A program made the position numbers and the translations under genes. The notes beneath the pieces are model-generated. The model was not told where the DNA came from. It saw only the letters and a program-made list of their open reading frames with translations, and searched no databases. Shown one piece after another: positions 28,808 to 38,489 of a stretch of DNA of 64,000 nt. This DNA comes from G963668605 sp963793625 (GTDB taxonomy: Bacteria > Acidobacteriota > Terriglobia > Bryobacterales > Bryobacteraceae), in assembly GCA_963793625.1 (NCBI GenBank), contig CAWCAT010000038.1, positions 13,858 through 77,857 on the forward strand. The letters are read 5' to 3'. How positions within the stretch are numbered: position 1 is the first letter of the stretch; each line of letters starts with the position of its first letter.

Positions 28808-30225
28808 TCAAGCGGAGAGCAGGTCTTTCACAACTTTTCCGCCCACATCGGTGAGCCGGAAATGGCGACCCTGAAACTGGTACGTCAGCCGCGTGTGATC
28901 AATTCCAAGACAGTGCAGGATGGTTGCCTGCAGGTCGTGAACATGCACTGGATTTTCCGTAATGTTGTACGAATACTCGTCTGTCGCGCCGTATGAAATG
29001 CCGGGCTTTACACCGCCGCCCGCCATCCACACAGTAAAGCAGCGCGGGTGATGATCGCGCCCGTAATCGTCTTTTGTCAATCGGCCCTGGCAGTAAACTG
29101 TACGCCCGAATTCCCCGCCCCAAACGACCAGCGTCGAATCCAGCATCCCTCGCTGTTTCAGATCCTTGATCAACGCGGCCGCAGGCTGGTCGGTTTCCTG
29201 GCAGCGCTTCGGAATCCCTTTTGGCAGCCCGGCGTGATGATCCCAATCGCGATGATAGAGCTGGATAAAGCGCACGCCGCGCTCGGCCAGGCGGCGCGCG
29301 AGCAGGCAGTTGTAGGCAAACGTCCCGGGCTTGCGCGCATCCGGACCATACATATCCAGTACGCTCGACGGCTCTTTTGAGAGGTCGGTCAACTCCGGCA
29401 CAGAGCTCTGCATGCGGAATGCCATCTCATACTGTGCAATGCGCGTCGAGATCTCCGGATCGCCGTAGTCGGCCAACTTCATTCCGTTGACCTTATTGAC
29501 GCCATCGAGGAACACGCGCCGGTTTTCAGCGGGGAATCCATCGGGGTTCGAAAGATACAGCACCGGATCCCCGATCGAGCGAAATTTTACGCCTTGATAA
29601 CGCGTGGGAAGGAAGCCACTACCCCACAAGCGGTCATACAGCGGTTGCCCGCCACCGCCGGCCCCCGGCGAAATCATCACCACAAAGGCCGGCAGGTCCT
29701 GCGTCTCTGCGCCCAAGCCATAGCCGACCCACGATCCCATGCTCGGCCGACCCGCAATTTGGAAGCCCGTCTGAAAAAACGTGACCGCCGGATCGTGGTT
29801 GATCGGTTCGGTGTGCAGCGACTTGACGAACGTCAGATCGTCCGCGATCTTTGCCGTATGCGGCAGCAACTCGCTGATCCACGCGCCGGATTTTCCGTGC
29901 TGCGCGAAGCTGTAGCGCGACGGCACCATCGGAAAGCTCGGCTGCTGGCGAAGACATGGTCGTCAAACGCTGGCCTGTGCGCACTGACTCTGGCAACTCC
30001 TGTCCCTGCAAATCGACCAGTCGCGGCTTATAGTCGAACATTTCCATCTGCGACGGCCCGCCCGATTGGAACAGATAAATTATCCGTTTGGCTTTAGGCT
30101 GCGTAGTGCGGCAATCCGGGCAATCCGCCGGCCTGCGCGTCGCTGCCAAGCAAATGCGCGAGCGCCGCAGTCCCGAGGCCGGTCGCCGTTCTTCCGAAGA
30201 ATTGTCGTCGTGTGATGGCGCCCAT
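28808..30225 (-). CDS. DUF1501 family protein, second copy, two frameshifts (near 29934 and 30096)
   Basis: ATG 30225 begins a Tat-type signal (MGAITRRQFFGRTATGLGTA) read up to LPGLPHYAA, where an extra base at 30096 creates a stop. The second frame gives KAKRIIYLFQSGGPSQMEMF, then TGQRLTTMSSPAAEL up to an extra T in TTT at 29933-29935. The third frame gives MVPSRYSFAQHGKSGAWISE to the end, including VVWGGEFGRTVYCQG and DYGRDHHPRCFTVWMAGG. The span is two bases over 472 codons, as two insertions require. It lies 2 bases after its PSCyt partner. It may be a functional gene with sequencing errors or an early pseudogene; the intact paralogue is next to it. Confidence 0.75.
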
Positions 30226-30226
30226 G

Positions 30227-33200
30227 TCACTCCTTCGTGACTGCCTCGTCCAGGTTCAGGATCATGCTTGCCACCGCTGTGTAGGCCGCGAGTTGCGTGG
30301 TATCCAGTTTCTTGTCGCGCGGCGATTCGCCGTGGGCCAGGAACTTTTCGGCAGCCTGCGGATGCTCGCGATAATACGCAACGAATTTTTGATAGGCCTG
30401 ATCGAATGCCTCGTACTCGGCGGGCGCCGGCTCGCGCGTGAGCACGGAGCGATACCCGAGTGCGATCGGACGTTCCGACTGCATCATCCGCTCTGCCAGT
30501 TTACGCGCAGCCTCCACGAATACGACATCGTTCATCAGGTTAAGGGCCTGCAGCGGAGTGTTCGTACGGCTCTCGCGCACAGCGCAGGTTTCGCGCGTCG
30601 GCGAGTCGAAGTTGATCATGTTCGGCGGAGCCACCGTGCGCCGCCAGTAGCTATACAGACTACGCCGCCACAGACCCTCGCCTTTGTCCGGCTCATACCC
30701 TTTGCCGCCTTGCAGTTCCTGCCACAAGCCGGCCGGCTGATATGGACGCACCGATGGACCGCCAGTCTTTTCCACGAGCAACCCGGAAACGGCCAGCGCC
30801 TGATCGCGGATCATTTCGGAGGGCAGACGATAACGCGGCCCACGCGCGAACATGCGATTTTCCGGATCTTTTTGAAGCAGCTCCGGAGTCACGCGCGAGG
30901 ACTGCCGGTATGTTGCGCTGCTGACGATTGTCTTGAGCACATGTTTCACGTCCCAACCGCTCTCAACGAAGTCCACTGCCAGCCAGTCCAGCAATTCCTG
31001 ATGGATCGGCCACTCGCCCTGCGAACCGAAATCCTCCACCGTCTTGATCAGTCCCGTTCCGAAGAACATTTGCCAGAAGCGATTCACTGTCACACGAGCG
31101 GTCAAGCGGATTCGAACGATCGACCAGCCATCGCGCCAGCCCGAGGCGGTTGCGCGGCCACTCCGGCTTCATGCGCGGCAGAAAGGACGGCACATCAGCC
31201 TCCACCTTTTCGCCCGGCGCGTCGTACGCGCCGCGCTTCAATAGAAACGCGTCACGAGGTTTTTCGCTTTCCACCATCACCATCACGGTGGGCACCGCAT
31301 CGAGGTATTTCTGCCGATCAGCCTGGAGCTTTACAAGAGCGGCCCGCGCATCCCGAATCTCCGCCGGAGCAAATTTCTCCAGGAAGCAGAAGCGTAATTT
31401 ATCCGCTTGCGCCTTCGTACGTTTAGCGGGAGGCAGTGCTGCGATTTGGCCGACAGTATTTCGCAACGGAAGCACAGCAGCTTCGCGCGGCGTCAGTTCC
31501 GTACCGTAAATCCGCACATCGTCGATCTCGCCCTGGAAGCGCAAGCCGCCGCCCGCGCCGATTCGCAGTGGCTGCTTTCTTGTCCATCGGCCAGATCGGT
31601 TGATCGAACAGAATCTTGATTTCCTGCGGTTCCCCGTTCACGTAGATGCGGACGTGAGAAGCGTGCATGCTGCCGTCATAAGTCACGGTCACGTGCTGCC
31701 ATTTGTTGAGTTCGACAGGCTTCACCGTTTCCAGACGCATCGCAAGATCTGACCAGCGAAAGGTCGCGTGCAGTCTGATCTTGCCATCGACCAGATGCAG
31801 AAAGTGCCCGGCTCCTTCAAAATAGTCTTCGCCACGCGACATGATCGCGCCTTTGCCGGTTTCAGGTTTAATCCAGGCCGCGAACGTGAACGGGTCGCGG
31901 TAGTTGATGTGCGGCACGTCTTTACCCGCGTCAACCTCGCGCTTGCCATCAAAACGTCCGGCCTGCTCGGGGGTCGATCGGAACGTGCGACCCGCCGTGA
32001 TGGTCCAATCCTGCTCCTGTTTGCTGACTGAGCGTTCCCACTGCCTCTGCGCTCGAATCAGTGCAGGCTCGAAGTCTTCGACTTTGCGCGAAGCAGCAGC
32101 GAGGTCGCGATCGAACACGTCAAGCTTAGCCTGCTGGTCCGGAAGCGGAGCCTTGATGTACGGCTCCTCATTTCCGAAGTTATACACGAAGCCACGCTCC
32201 GGAACATTGTTGAAGAACGCGAAGAGCTGGTAGAAATCCTTCTGCTTAATGGGATCGTATTTGTGGTCGTGGCAGCGCGCACAGCCGACCGTCATGCCCA
32301 TCCAAACTGTCGAGGTGGTCTCGACTCGATCCGCAACATACTGCACGCGAAACTCTTCATCGACGATCCCGCCCTCGGCAGAGGTCGAGTGGTTGCGATT
32401 GAACGCTGTCGCGATGCGCTGATCGAGAGTCGGTTTCGGCAGCAGATCTCCCGCAATTTGCTCGATGGTGAATTGATCGAAGCGCATGTTTTTCTGAAAC
32501 GCGTTGATCACCCAATCGCGCCAGCGATACATGTCGCGCGGACCATCGCTCTGATAACCATTGCTGTCGGCATAGCGAGCAGCCTCCAACCAGCGCACGG
32601 CCATACGTTCGCCATAACGTGGCGAAGCGAGCAAGCGGTCCACTACCTTTTCATAGGCGTTCGCCGAACGATCATTCAAATATGCTGCGGCTTCCTGAGG
32701 CGTCGGAGGCAAGCCGGTCAGGTCAAAGGTCAGACGCCGCAGTAAAGTCTCCCGCGCAGCTTCAGGCGAAGGGCGCAGTCCTTCTTTCGTCAGCTTCGCC
32801 AGCACGAAGTTATCTATAGGATTCTTCGCCCACGAATTGTTACGTTCTGGCAATGCTGGACGCTGCGGAGGGACAAGCGACCAATGCGCCTCATAGCGCG
32901 CGCCCTCCTCGATCCAGCGCCGGACGATATCGATCTGCGCTGGACTCAGCGGTTCGTGGCCAAGATACGCGGGCGGCATGCGCATACCCTTGTTCGTGGA
33001 TGCAATTCGCTTATAAACTTCGCTGCGCGCCGGATCTCCAGGCACGAATCCAAAGCGGGACTTCCCCAGATCGGCCTTCGCATCCTCCTCGTGGTCCAGC
33101 CGTAGTTTGCTTTTGCGACTCGCGCTATCCGGACCATGGCATGCGTAACATTTATCAGAAAGAATTGGACGCACGTCGCGATTAAATGAAAGCGGAGCTG

Positions 33201-33252
33201 CCGCGACGCTGAAACAACACAACGAACCGGCGAAAATCGAGCGTGTGATCAG
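30227..33252 (-). CDS. PSCyt/DUF1549/LamG/DUF1553 protein, second copy, two frameshifts (near 31105 and 31577)
   Basis: The signal peptide begins upstream of any ATG (LITRSIFAGSLCCFSVAAA). The best start is CTG at 33252 with GGGAGG 6 bases before, or TTG at 33222. PSCyt1 has LSDKCYACHGPDSASRKSKLR; DUF1549 has FTIEQIAGDLLPKPT and VGCARCHDHKYDPI. A LamG part follows (FTFAAWIKPETGKGAIMSRG). An extra A near 31577 shifts to PLRIGAGGGLRFQGEIDD, and an extra T near 31105 shifts back to TARVTVNRFWQMFFGTGLI. The DUF1553 end includes RRSLYSYWRRTVAPPNMINF and RTNTPLQALNLMND. The span is two bases over 1008 codons. It is a diverged duplicate of 25718-28789, sharing layout but with clearly different sequence. 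Confidence 0.75.
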
Positions 33253-33348
33253 GCAACACCTCCCAGAGTGTGGCGACTACATAAGTATATGTCAGCGCAA
33301 ACGATTTTCGATGAGCCTGCCCGTCGAAACATGTTGTAATAAGCGCAC

Positions 33349-33720
33349 ATGCTTTTCGAACCAACCACCTGCGCGATTTGCACGGAAGAAATCACGCGGC
33401 ATTACAAGATGGGCGAAAACATCGTCCGTGCGGTTGTTGAATCTGATTGCCGGCATCGATCGGCCAACCGGCGGATCAGTAATAATCAACGGAAAAGATT
33501 TAGCGAAACTGTCGCGAAAAGATCTCGCCAATTACCGCCTGCGCGACGTGGGAATTGTATTCCAATCTTTCAATTTAATTCCAAGCATGACGGTTCTGGA
33601 GAACGATTGGGGGCATAATCGGAGTAGCGCTTGGCTGGGGAATAGGACGAATAATTAACTTCGGAACCAATATGTCCCTGGACGAGCAGGGCCAAATAAG
33701 AACAAGCGTACACCGTAGTA
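33349..33720 (+). pseudogene. Remnant of a MacB/LolD-type ABC transporter (ATPase plus permease fragment)
   Basis: Three pieces in different frames fit one transporter. ITRHYKMGENIVRAV (from 33397) is the N-terminal strand of the ATPase. NLIAGIDRPTGGSVIINGKD through ANYRLRDVGIVFQSFNLIPSM and VLEN (33440-33604) covers the Q-loop region. GIIGVALGWGIGRIINFGTN (33609-33668) resembles a MacB permease segment. The Walker A region expected between VRAV and LNLIAGID is absent (about 25 residues), as is everything between the Q-loop region and the permease piece. It is clearly dead. The remaining part of the 33253-33818 interval holds only the kaiC promoter region. Confidence 0.7.
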
Positions 33721-33768
33721 TTCTTTTAAGTGATTTAAAATCAGCAGATAATTAGTTAGCTACTTACG

Positions 33769-33798
33769 TTGCAATTCTTTAACCAATTCTTCTAGAAT
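33769..33798 (+). promoter_or_regulatory. Candidate sigma70-type promoter of the kai operon
   Basis: TTGCAA (33769-33774) and TAGAAT (33793-33798) have an 18-base spacer and lie in an AT-rich stretch 21 bases before the kaiC start. AGGAGGT (33808-33814) is a strong ribosome binding site for the GTG at 33819. The match is 4/6 and 5/6 to E. coli consensus; acidobacterial promoters may differ. Confidence 0.4.
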
Positions 33799-33818
33799 CA
33801 GTATTTCAGGAGGTCTAC

Positions 33819-35294
33819 GTGGTTAGTCGACGCCCTGCTGTCAAGCATAAGAGTGCTAAGCGCTCAGAAGAGACGCTGCCTAAGTGCCCCACCGGAATTG
33901 CGGGCTTGGATGAAATCACCTACGGAGGACTTCCGCAGGGCCGCCCCACGCTCGTTTGTGGTGGTCCAGGTTGCGGTAAGACCCTGCTGGGCATGGAGTT
34001 CCTCATTCGGGGCGCAACTGAGTACGACGAACCAGGCGTCTGCCTCAGCTTTGAAGAGAACGCCGCAGAACTCGCGATCAACGTAGCCTCCCTCGGGTTC
34101 GATGCCAACCGCTTAATCGAAGAGAAGAAGCTCGCAATCGACTACGTCTTCGTAGAACGAAGCCTTGTTGAAGAAACAGGCGATTTCGATCTGGAAGCGC
34201 TGTTTTTGCGCTTGAATTATGCCATCGATTCCATTGGCGCAAAACGAATACTGCTGGATACCATCGAGTCTCTGTTTGCTGGTCTTCCCAACGAAGCGAT
34301 TTTGCGCGCCGAACTCCGTCGCCTCTTTCGCTGGTTAAAAGATAAAGGGGTGACCACAATAATCACCGGCGAGCGTGGCGAGGGAACGTTGACCCGTCAC
34401 GGCCTCGAGGAGTATATCTCCGACTGCGTCATCGTACTCGATCACCGTGTGACTGAAACCGTTTACACGCGTCGCCTGCGCGTACTCAAGTATCGTGGAT
34501 CCACCCACGGAACCGGTGAATATCCATTCTTAATTGATAACGACGGAATTTCAGTCCTGCCAATTACTTCAGCCAATCTGGACCATACGGTTTCCAGGGA
34601 ACAAGTCTCGACGGGCCTGCCCGCGCTCGACGATATGTTCGGCGGAAAGGGCTTTTACAGGGGCAGCAGCATTCTAGTCACCGGAACCGCGGGTACGGGC
34701 AAAACGAGCCTTGCTGCACATTTTGTGGATGCTGCATGCCGCAGGGGCGAACGCTGCCTGTTTTTCTCTTTTGAGGAATCCGCCGACCAGCTCTTCCGAA
34801 ACATGCAATCCCTCGGGATCGATCTGCAGCAGTGGTCGAAAAAAGACCTATTGCGCTTTCATTCTGCACGGCCTACCACATACGGGCTGGAGCTGCACCT
34901 GGTGAAAATACATAAGCTGATCACAGACTTCCAGGCTGCGAACGTAGTAGTGGATCCCATCACGGGACTACTCCATGCCGGCACCATGGCTGAAACCAGA
35001 AGTATGATTTTGCGCTTGATAGACAACCTGAAGGAGAGGCGGATCACCGCCTTCCTGACCTCACTTACCGGCGGTGAGCATGCTTTGGAACAGTCCGAAA
35101 TCAATGTATCTTCTCTTGCGGATGCCTGGATTTTGCTGCGCGATTTTGAAAACGGTGGCGAGCGGACCCACGGCCTTTCTGTACTCAAAGCGCGAGGGCT
35201 CCCGAATTCTAACCAGCTCCGGGCTTTCCGCTTGACTAGCCACGGGTTAGCGATTCAACCTGACCATGCTGAGAATTTGAGGAGGTCAAAATGA
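33819..35294 (+). CDS. kaiC: KaiC-family tandem RecA-like ATPase
   Basis: 491 residues with a GTG start set by AGGAGGT. Two RecA-like domains are visible. CI has GGPGCGKT at 48-55 and LSFEEN. CII has GTAGTGKT at 289-296, FFSFEESADQL, VVVDPITGL and RLIDNLKERRITAFLTSL. In CII the segment INVSSLAD places Ser431-Ser432 at the position of the cyanobacterial autophosphorylation pair Ser431/Thr432, so the kinase cycle may be retained. The catalytic Glu pairs after each P-loop (FEE) are present. No kaiA exists in the window; two kaiB genes follow directly (ATGA overlap). It is probably a hexameric ATPase timing or stress switch signalling to the downstream kinases. A circadian role is not implied. 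Confidence 0.9.
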   Translation: MVSRRPAVKHKSAKRSEETLPKCPTGIAGLDEITYGGLPQGRPTLVCGGPGCGKTLLGMEFLIRGATEYDEPGVCLSFEENAAELAINVASLGFDANRLIEEKKLAIDYVFVERSLVEETGDFDLEALFLRLNYAIDSIGAKRILLDTIESLFAGLPNEAILRAELRRLFRWLKDKGVTTIITGERGEGTLTRHGLEEYISDCVIVLDHRVTETVYTRRLRVLKYRGSTHGTGEYPFLIDNDGISVLPITSANLDHTVSREQVSTGLPALDDMFGGKGFYRGSSILVTGTAGTGKTSLAAHFVDAACRRGERCLFFSFEESADQLFRNMQSLGIDLQQWSKKDLLRFHSARPTTYGLELHLVKIHKLITDFQAANVVVDPITGLLHAGTMAETRSMILRLIDNLKERRITAFLTSLTGGEHALEQSEINVSSLADAWILLRDFENGGERTHGLSVLKARGLPNSNQLRAFRLTSHGLAIQPDHAENLRRSK

Positions 35295-35620
35295 CATCGG
35301 GAACGAAGCGGGGCCCCATCGCTCAGGATCGTGAAAAACCGGAAGCTAAGTGGGATCTACGACTTTACGTGGCTGGGCAGACTCCAAGATCGCTCCAGGC
35401 GTTCGCAAACCTAAAACGGATCTGCGACGAGCACCTCACGGGGCGCTACAACATTGAGGTCGTTGACTTGCTGAGGAATCCTCAGTTGGCCAAGGGCGAT
35501 CAAATTTTGGCCCTCCCAACCCTCGTCCGGAAGCTGCCTGAACCGGTCCGGAAGATCATTGGTGATCTCTCCGATACGGAACGAGTGCTGGTTGGGTTGG
35601 ACCTGCGTCCGCGCAGTTGA
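35291..35620 (+). CDS. kaiB: KaiB-family protein, copy 1
   Basis: 109 residues; the ATG overlaps the kaiC stop (ATGA). After about 22 polar residues the thioredoxin-like KaiB fold is complete: WDLRLYVAGQTPRSLQAFAN, RYNIEVVDLLRNPQLAKGDQ, ILALPTLVRKLPEPVRKIIG and DLSDTERVLVGLDL. KaiB binds the CI ring of KaiC and can displace partner kinases. The NPQLAKGDQILALPTL segment fits the canonical KaiB type. The next gene is a second, different kaiB 10 bases away. Confidence 0.92.
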   Translation: MTSGTKRGPIAQDREKPEAKWDLRLYVAGQTPRSLQAFANLKRICDEHLTGRYNIEVVDLLRNPQLAKGDQILALPTLVRKLPEPVRKIIGDLSDTERVLVGLDLRPRS

Positions 35621-35630
35621 AAGGGAAGGA

Positions 35631-35990
35631 ATGACCGCGAAAAGGAAAAATTCGATCGACGACGCAAAAGCCTTTGAAGCTGCCCTGGAGAGTCCTGAAC
35701 CAGATGTAACTTATATCCTGCGCCTGTATGTGACAGGCAGCACGCCCAGGTCCGTGCGGGCGATTCAGAACATCCGGGCCATTTGCGAAGAGAAACTGCA
35801 TGGCCGTTACGAACTGGATGTAATAGACATATATCAACATCCAGACGGAATTAGCGCTGAACAGATCGTGGTTACGCCAACTCTGGTTAAACAGTTACCA
35901 TTACCGGTAAGGAAACTGATCGGTGATTTATCGAATACAGAGCGAGTACTGGTGGGGCTGGACATACAACCCCATAGCACGAAGCGCTAG
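35631..35990 (+). CDS. kaiB: KaiB-family protein, copy 2 (diverged)
   Basis: 119 residues from ATG 35631, with AGGGAAGGA just before it. The KaiB core is ILRLYVTGSTPRSVRAIQNI, YELDVIDIYQHPDGISAEQ, IVVTPTLVKQLPLPVRKLIG and DLSNTERVLVGLDI. The loop after beta-2 (YQHPDGISAEQIVV) differs from copy 1 and resembles the non-canonical KaiB subgroups found with KaiC homologues outside cyanobacteria. It has an N-terminal extension of about 28 residues. The two KaiBs may bind different KaiC states or compete; that is inference. Confidence 0.9.
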   Translation: MTAKRKNSIDDAKAFEAALESPEPDVTYILRLYVTGSTPRSVRAIQNIRAICEEKLHGRYELDVIDIYQHPDGISAEQIVVTPTLVKQLPLPVRKLIGDLSNTERVLVGLDIQPHSTKR

Positions 35991-36014
35991 ATCTGCGGTC
36001 CAAAGAGGCCAGCG

Positions 36015-38489
36015 ATGCCACGCGAAAGCCGCGAAAACTTAATTGAACAGATCCGACAGCTCCAGAGCCGTCTTAACGAAGCCGAAGCCACGCTCGATGC
36101 AATCAGAAGCGGTGAAGTTGATGCGGTAGTCGGAGCGGGTGCCGCCAGTGACAAAATTTACACACTGACCGGCGCAGATACGGCATACCGGCTTTTCGTG
36201 GAGCAGATGGCCGAAGGCGCTGCGACGCTTACGCCACAGGGGCTCGTGCTCTTCGCAAACGAGCAATTCGCTGCAATGCTCGGGGTCTCGCTGGAGCACG
36301 TGATCGGTTCCGACATACGCAGCTTCGTTCCTGATGACCCGGATCAATTCGAAGCCTTGCTCAGAAGTGGCATGCGGTCCATCTCCAAGGCCGAAATGCG
36401 GCTGAGGACTGCCCAGGGCGTTCTGCTACCCGTGTATGCATCGATAAAACGCCTGGCGCTCCTGGACGGCGAATGTGCCTGCCTCACCGTCACCGATTTG
36501 ACGGAGCAGAAACGCAACGAAGAAACCGTCGCCGCCGGGATGCTTGCGCGTTCCATTCTCGACCAGTCGGCCGAGCCAATTTTCGTGCTGGACGCGGCTG
36601 GCAGGATCACGCACGCGAGTAAAGCCGCCGAGCGATTTGCAGAAAAGCCCGTACTATGGCGCAAGTTTGACGAAGTCTTTGAGACACTACCATTGGGCGA
36701 GATTCTCTCCGCGGCCGGGCGCAGGGAAAACATTGAAGGCATGCAGGCGACCGCAGGTAACATGGAGGTGCTTATCAATGCTGCGCCCCTCTCCAGCTCC
36801 AATCTCGAGTTGCTCGGCTGCATCGTATCGCTCACCAACATCACTGAATTGAAGCGCATCGAAGCCACACTGCGGGACAGCGAAGCACGCGAGCGCCGGC
36901 GAGCAGCCGAATTGCAGGCCCTGATGGAAGCCGCCCCAGCCGCAATCTTTATCGCGCGCGACCCTGAATGTAAGGAAATGGTCGGCAACACCATGACCTC
37001 GGAGTTCCTGCGCGTCCAGCACGGTAAGAATGTGTCCCAATCAGCCAGCGAGGAGGAACGTCCAAAGAATTTCCACGCAGAGCGAGAGGGGCGAAGACTG
37101 CTGCCTGAGGAACTACCGCTGCAGACCGCCGCGCGCACAGGCGTCCCCGTGCAGGATTGCGAGCTTGACTTCGTTTATGATGACGGGACAGTCCGCAACC
37201 TGTTAGGCAGCGCGAATCCCCTGTTTGACGACCTTGGTCAGACTCGCGGCGCAGTCGGGGCTTTCATTGATATCACAGCGCGTAAACAGATCGAAAAGCG
37301 TTTGCGGGAAACACAGAAGCTCGAGAGTATTGGAATGCTTGCTGGTGGAATCGCGCACGACTTCAACAACCTTCTGGTTGGCGTGATTGGCAGCGCAAGT
37401 CTGGCCCAGATGACGGTACCACCCGGCACCCGCACATTTGAATTGCTGGATCTGATACTCAAGTCCGGCGAGCAGGCCGCCCACCTGACTCGCCAGTTGC
37501 TGGCCTATGCCGGAAAAGGCCGTTTCGTTACAGAACGATTTAATTTGTCGAACCTTGTTCGTGAAATTGTTGAGGTCCTGCAGCCTTCTATTTCGAAGAG
37601 GATTGAACTCCGTCTGGACCTTCAGGCAAATCTCCCACTGATCGAAGCAGATCGCGGCCAGATTCAACAGATTGTGATGAACCTCGCGATCAATGCTTCG
37701 GAGGCGATTGGCAACGACACAGGGGTTGTATCCATCAAGACGGGCGTGCAGGATATAGGCGACAGCCAACGCAAGTATCTGCCAGAGACTTACGCGGACC
37801 TGCACTCCGGGAAATACGTGTATCTTGAGATCAGCGACACAGGCAGCGGCATGGACCCGGAAACGATGCGAAAGATTTTCGATCCGTTCTTCTCGACTAA
37901 GTTTTTGGGGCGCGGACTGGGTCTGGCCGCCGCTAGCGGAATCGTCCGCGGGCATAAGGGTGCAATCAACGTGACGAGTGCGCCAGGCAAGGGCAGTTGC
38001 TTCAAGGTCCTGCTAAGGGCTTCCGCCCATACGATCACGATTACGTCCAAGCCCGCGAAGGAACCCGCCAAGGGGAAGGGGACGGTTCTGGTGGTGGATG
38101 ACGAAGCAACGGTGCGCATGGTAGCAAAGGCCCTGCTCGAACACTCCGGGTTCAGAGTCATGGTCGCTGACACCGGCCCGGCCGCACTTGAGTTATTCGA
38201 GAGAGCGCCAGGTGAGATCGCGCTCGTCTTACTGGATCTGAGCTTGCCAAAAGAGGGAGGAAATGAAATCCTTCCCAAAATGCTTAAAATACGTCCTGAT
38301 ACCAAGGTTTTGGTGACGAGCGGCTACAGCGAAGATGTAGCCATGCAATCCTTCAAGGGCCTGCCCGTCTCAGGGTTTATTCAAAAACCATATGCTCCAC
38401 ACGCGCTCTCAGAAAAAGTAAGGCAGACCATCGAGTCGGCCCCGAAAACATCACCCGGGAGCGAAGTCGCGAACAAGAGGATAGGCTGA
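36015..38489 (+). CDS. PAS-containing hybrid histidine kinase with C-terminal receiver
   Basis: 824 residues, predicted cytoplasmic (no membrane segments). The order is an N-terminal helix (LIEQIRQLQSRLNEAEATLDAIRSGEVDAVV, a segment typical of kinases next to kaiC), a PAS at about 55-165, a PAS-like region at about 175-280, a third PAS-like region at about 290-420, a HisKA domain with LAGGIAHDFNNLLV (His448), and an HATPase (IVMNLAINASEAIG, DTGSGMDPET, GRGLGLAAASGIV). The receiver has VLVVDDEATVRMV, phospho-acceptor Asp741 in LVLLDLSLPK, and a C-terminal Lys in IQKPYAP. It is the fourth gene of the kai operon, 24 bases after kaiB2, and its stop overlaps the next start (TGATG). It is the likely direct output of KaiBC. 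Confidence 0.9.
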   Translation: MPRESRENLIEQIRQLQSRLNEAEATLDAIRSGEVDAVVGAGAASDKIYTLTGADTAYRLFVEQMAEGAATLTPQGLVLFANEQFAAMLGVSLEHVIGSDIRSFVPDDPDQFEALLRSGMRSISKAEMRLRTAQGVLLPVYASIKRLALLDGECACLTVTDLTEQKRNEETVAAGMLARSILDQSAEPIFVLDAAGRITHASKAAERFAEKPVLWRKFDEVFETLPLGEILSAAGRRENIEGMQATAGNMEVLINAAPLSSSNLELLGCIVSLTNITELKRIEATLRDSEARERRRAAELQALMEAAPAAIFIARDPECKEMVGNTMTSEFLRVQHGKNVSQSASEEERPKNFHAEREGRRLLPEELPLQTAARTGVPVQDCELDFVYDDGTVRNLLGSANPLFDDLGQTRGAVGAFIDITARKQIEKRLRETQKLESIGMLAGGIAHDFNNLLVGVIGSASLAQMTVPPGTRTFELLDLILKSGEQAAHLTRQLLAYAGKGRFVTERFNLSNLVREIVEVLQPSISKRIELRLDLQANLPLIEADRGQIQQIVMNLAINASEAIGNDTGVVSIKTGVQDIGDSQRKYLPETYADLHSGKYVYLEISDTGSGMDPETMRKIFDPFFSTKFLGRGLGLAAASGIVRGHKGAINVTSAPGKGSCFKVLLRASAHTITITSKPAKEPAKGKGTVLVVDDEATVRMVAKALLEHSGFRVMVADTGPAALELFERAPGEIALVLLDLSLPKEGGNEILPKMLKIRPDTKVLVTSGYSEDVAMQSFKGLPVSGFIQKPYAPHALSEKVRQTIESAPKTSPGSEVANKRIG

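Noticed and set aside
30212..31426. Long plus-strand open frame of 404 codons
   Set aside because: It lies antisense to a clear DUF1553/PSD1 coding region. Its product is rich in Arg/Gln/His and has no recognisable domain; such frames are common opposite GC-rich genes.
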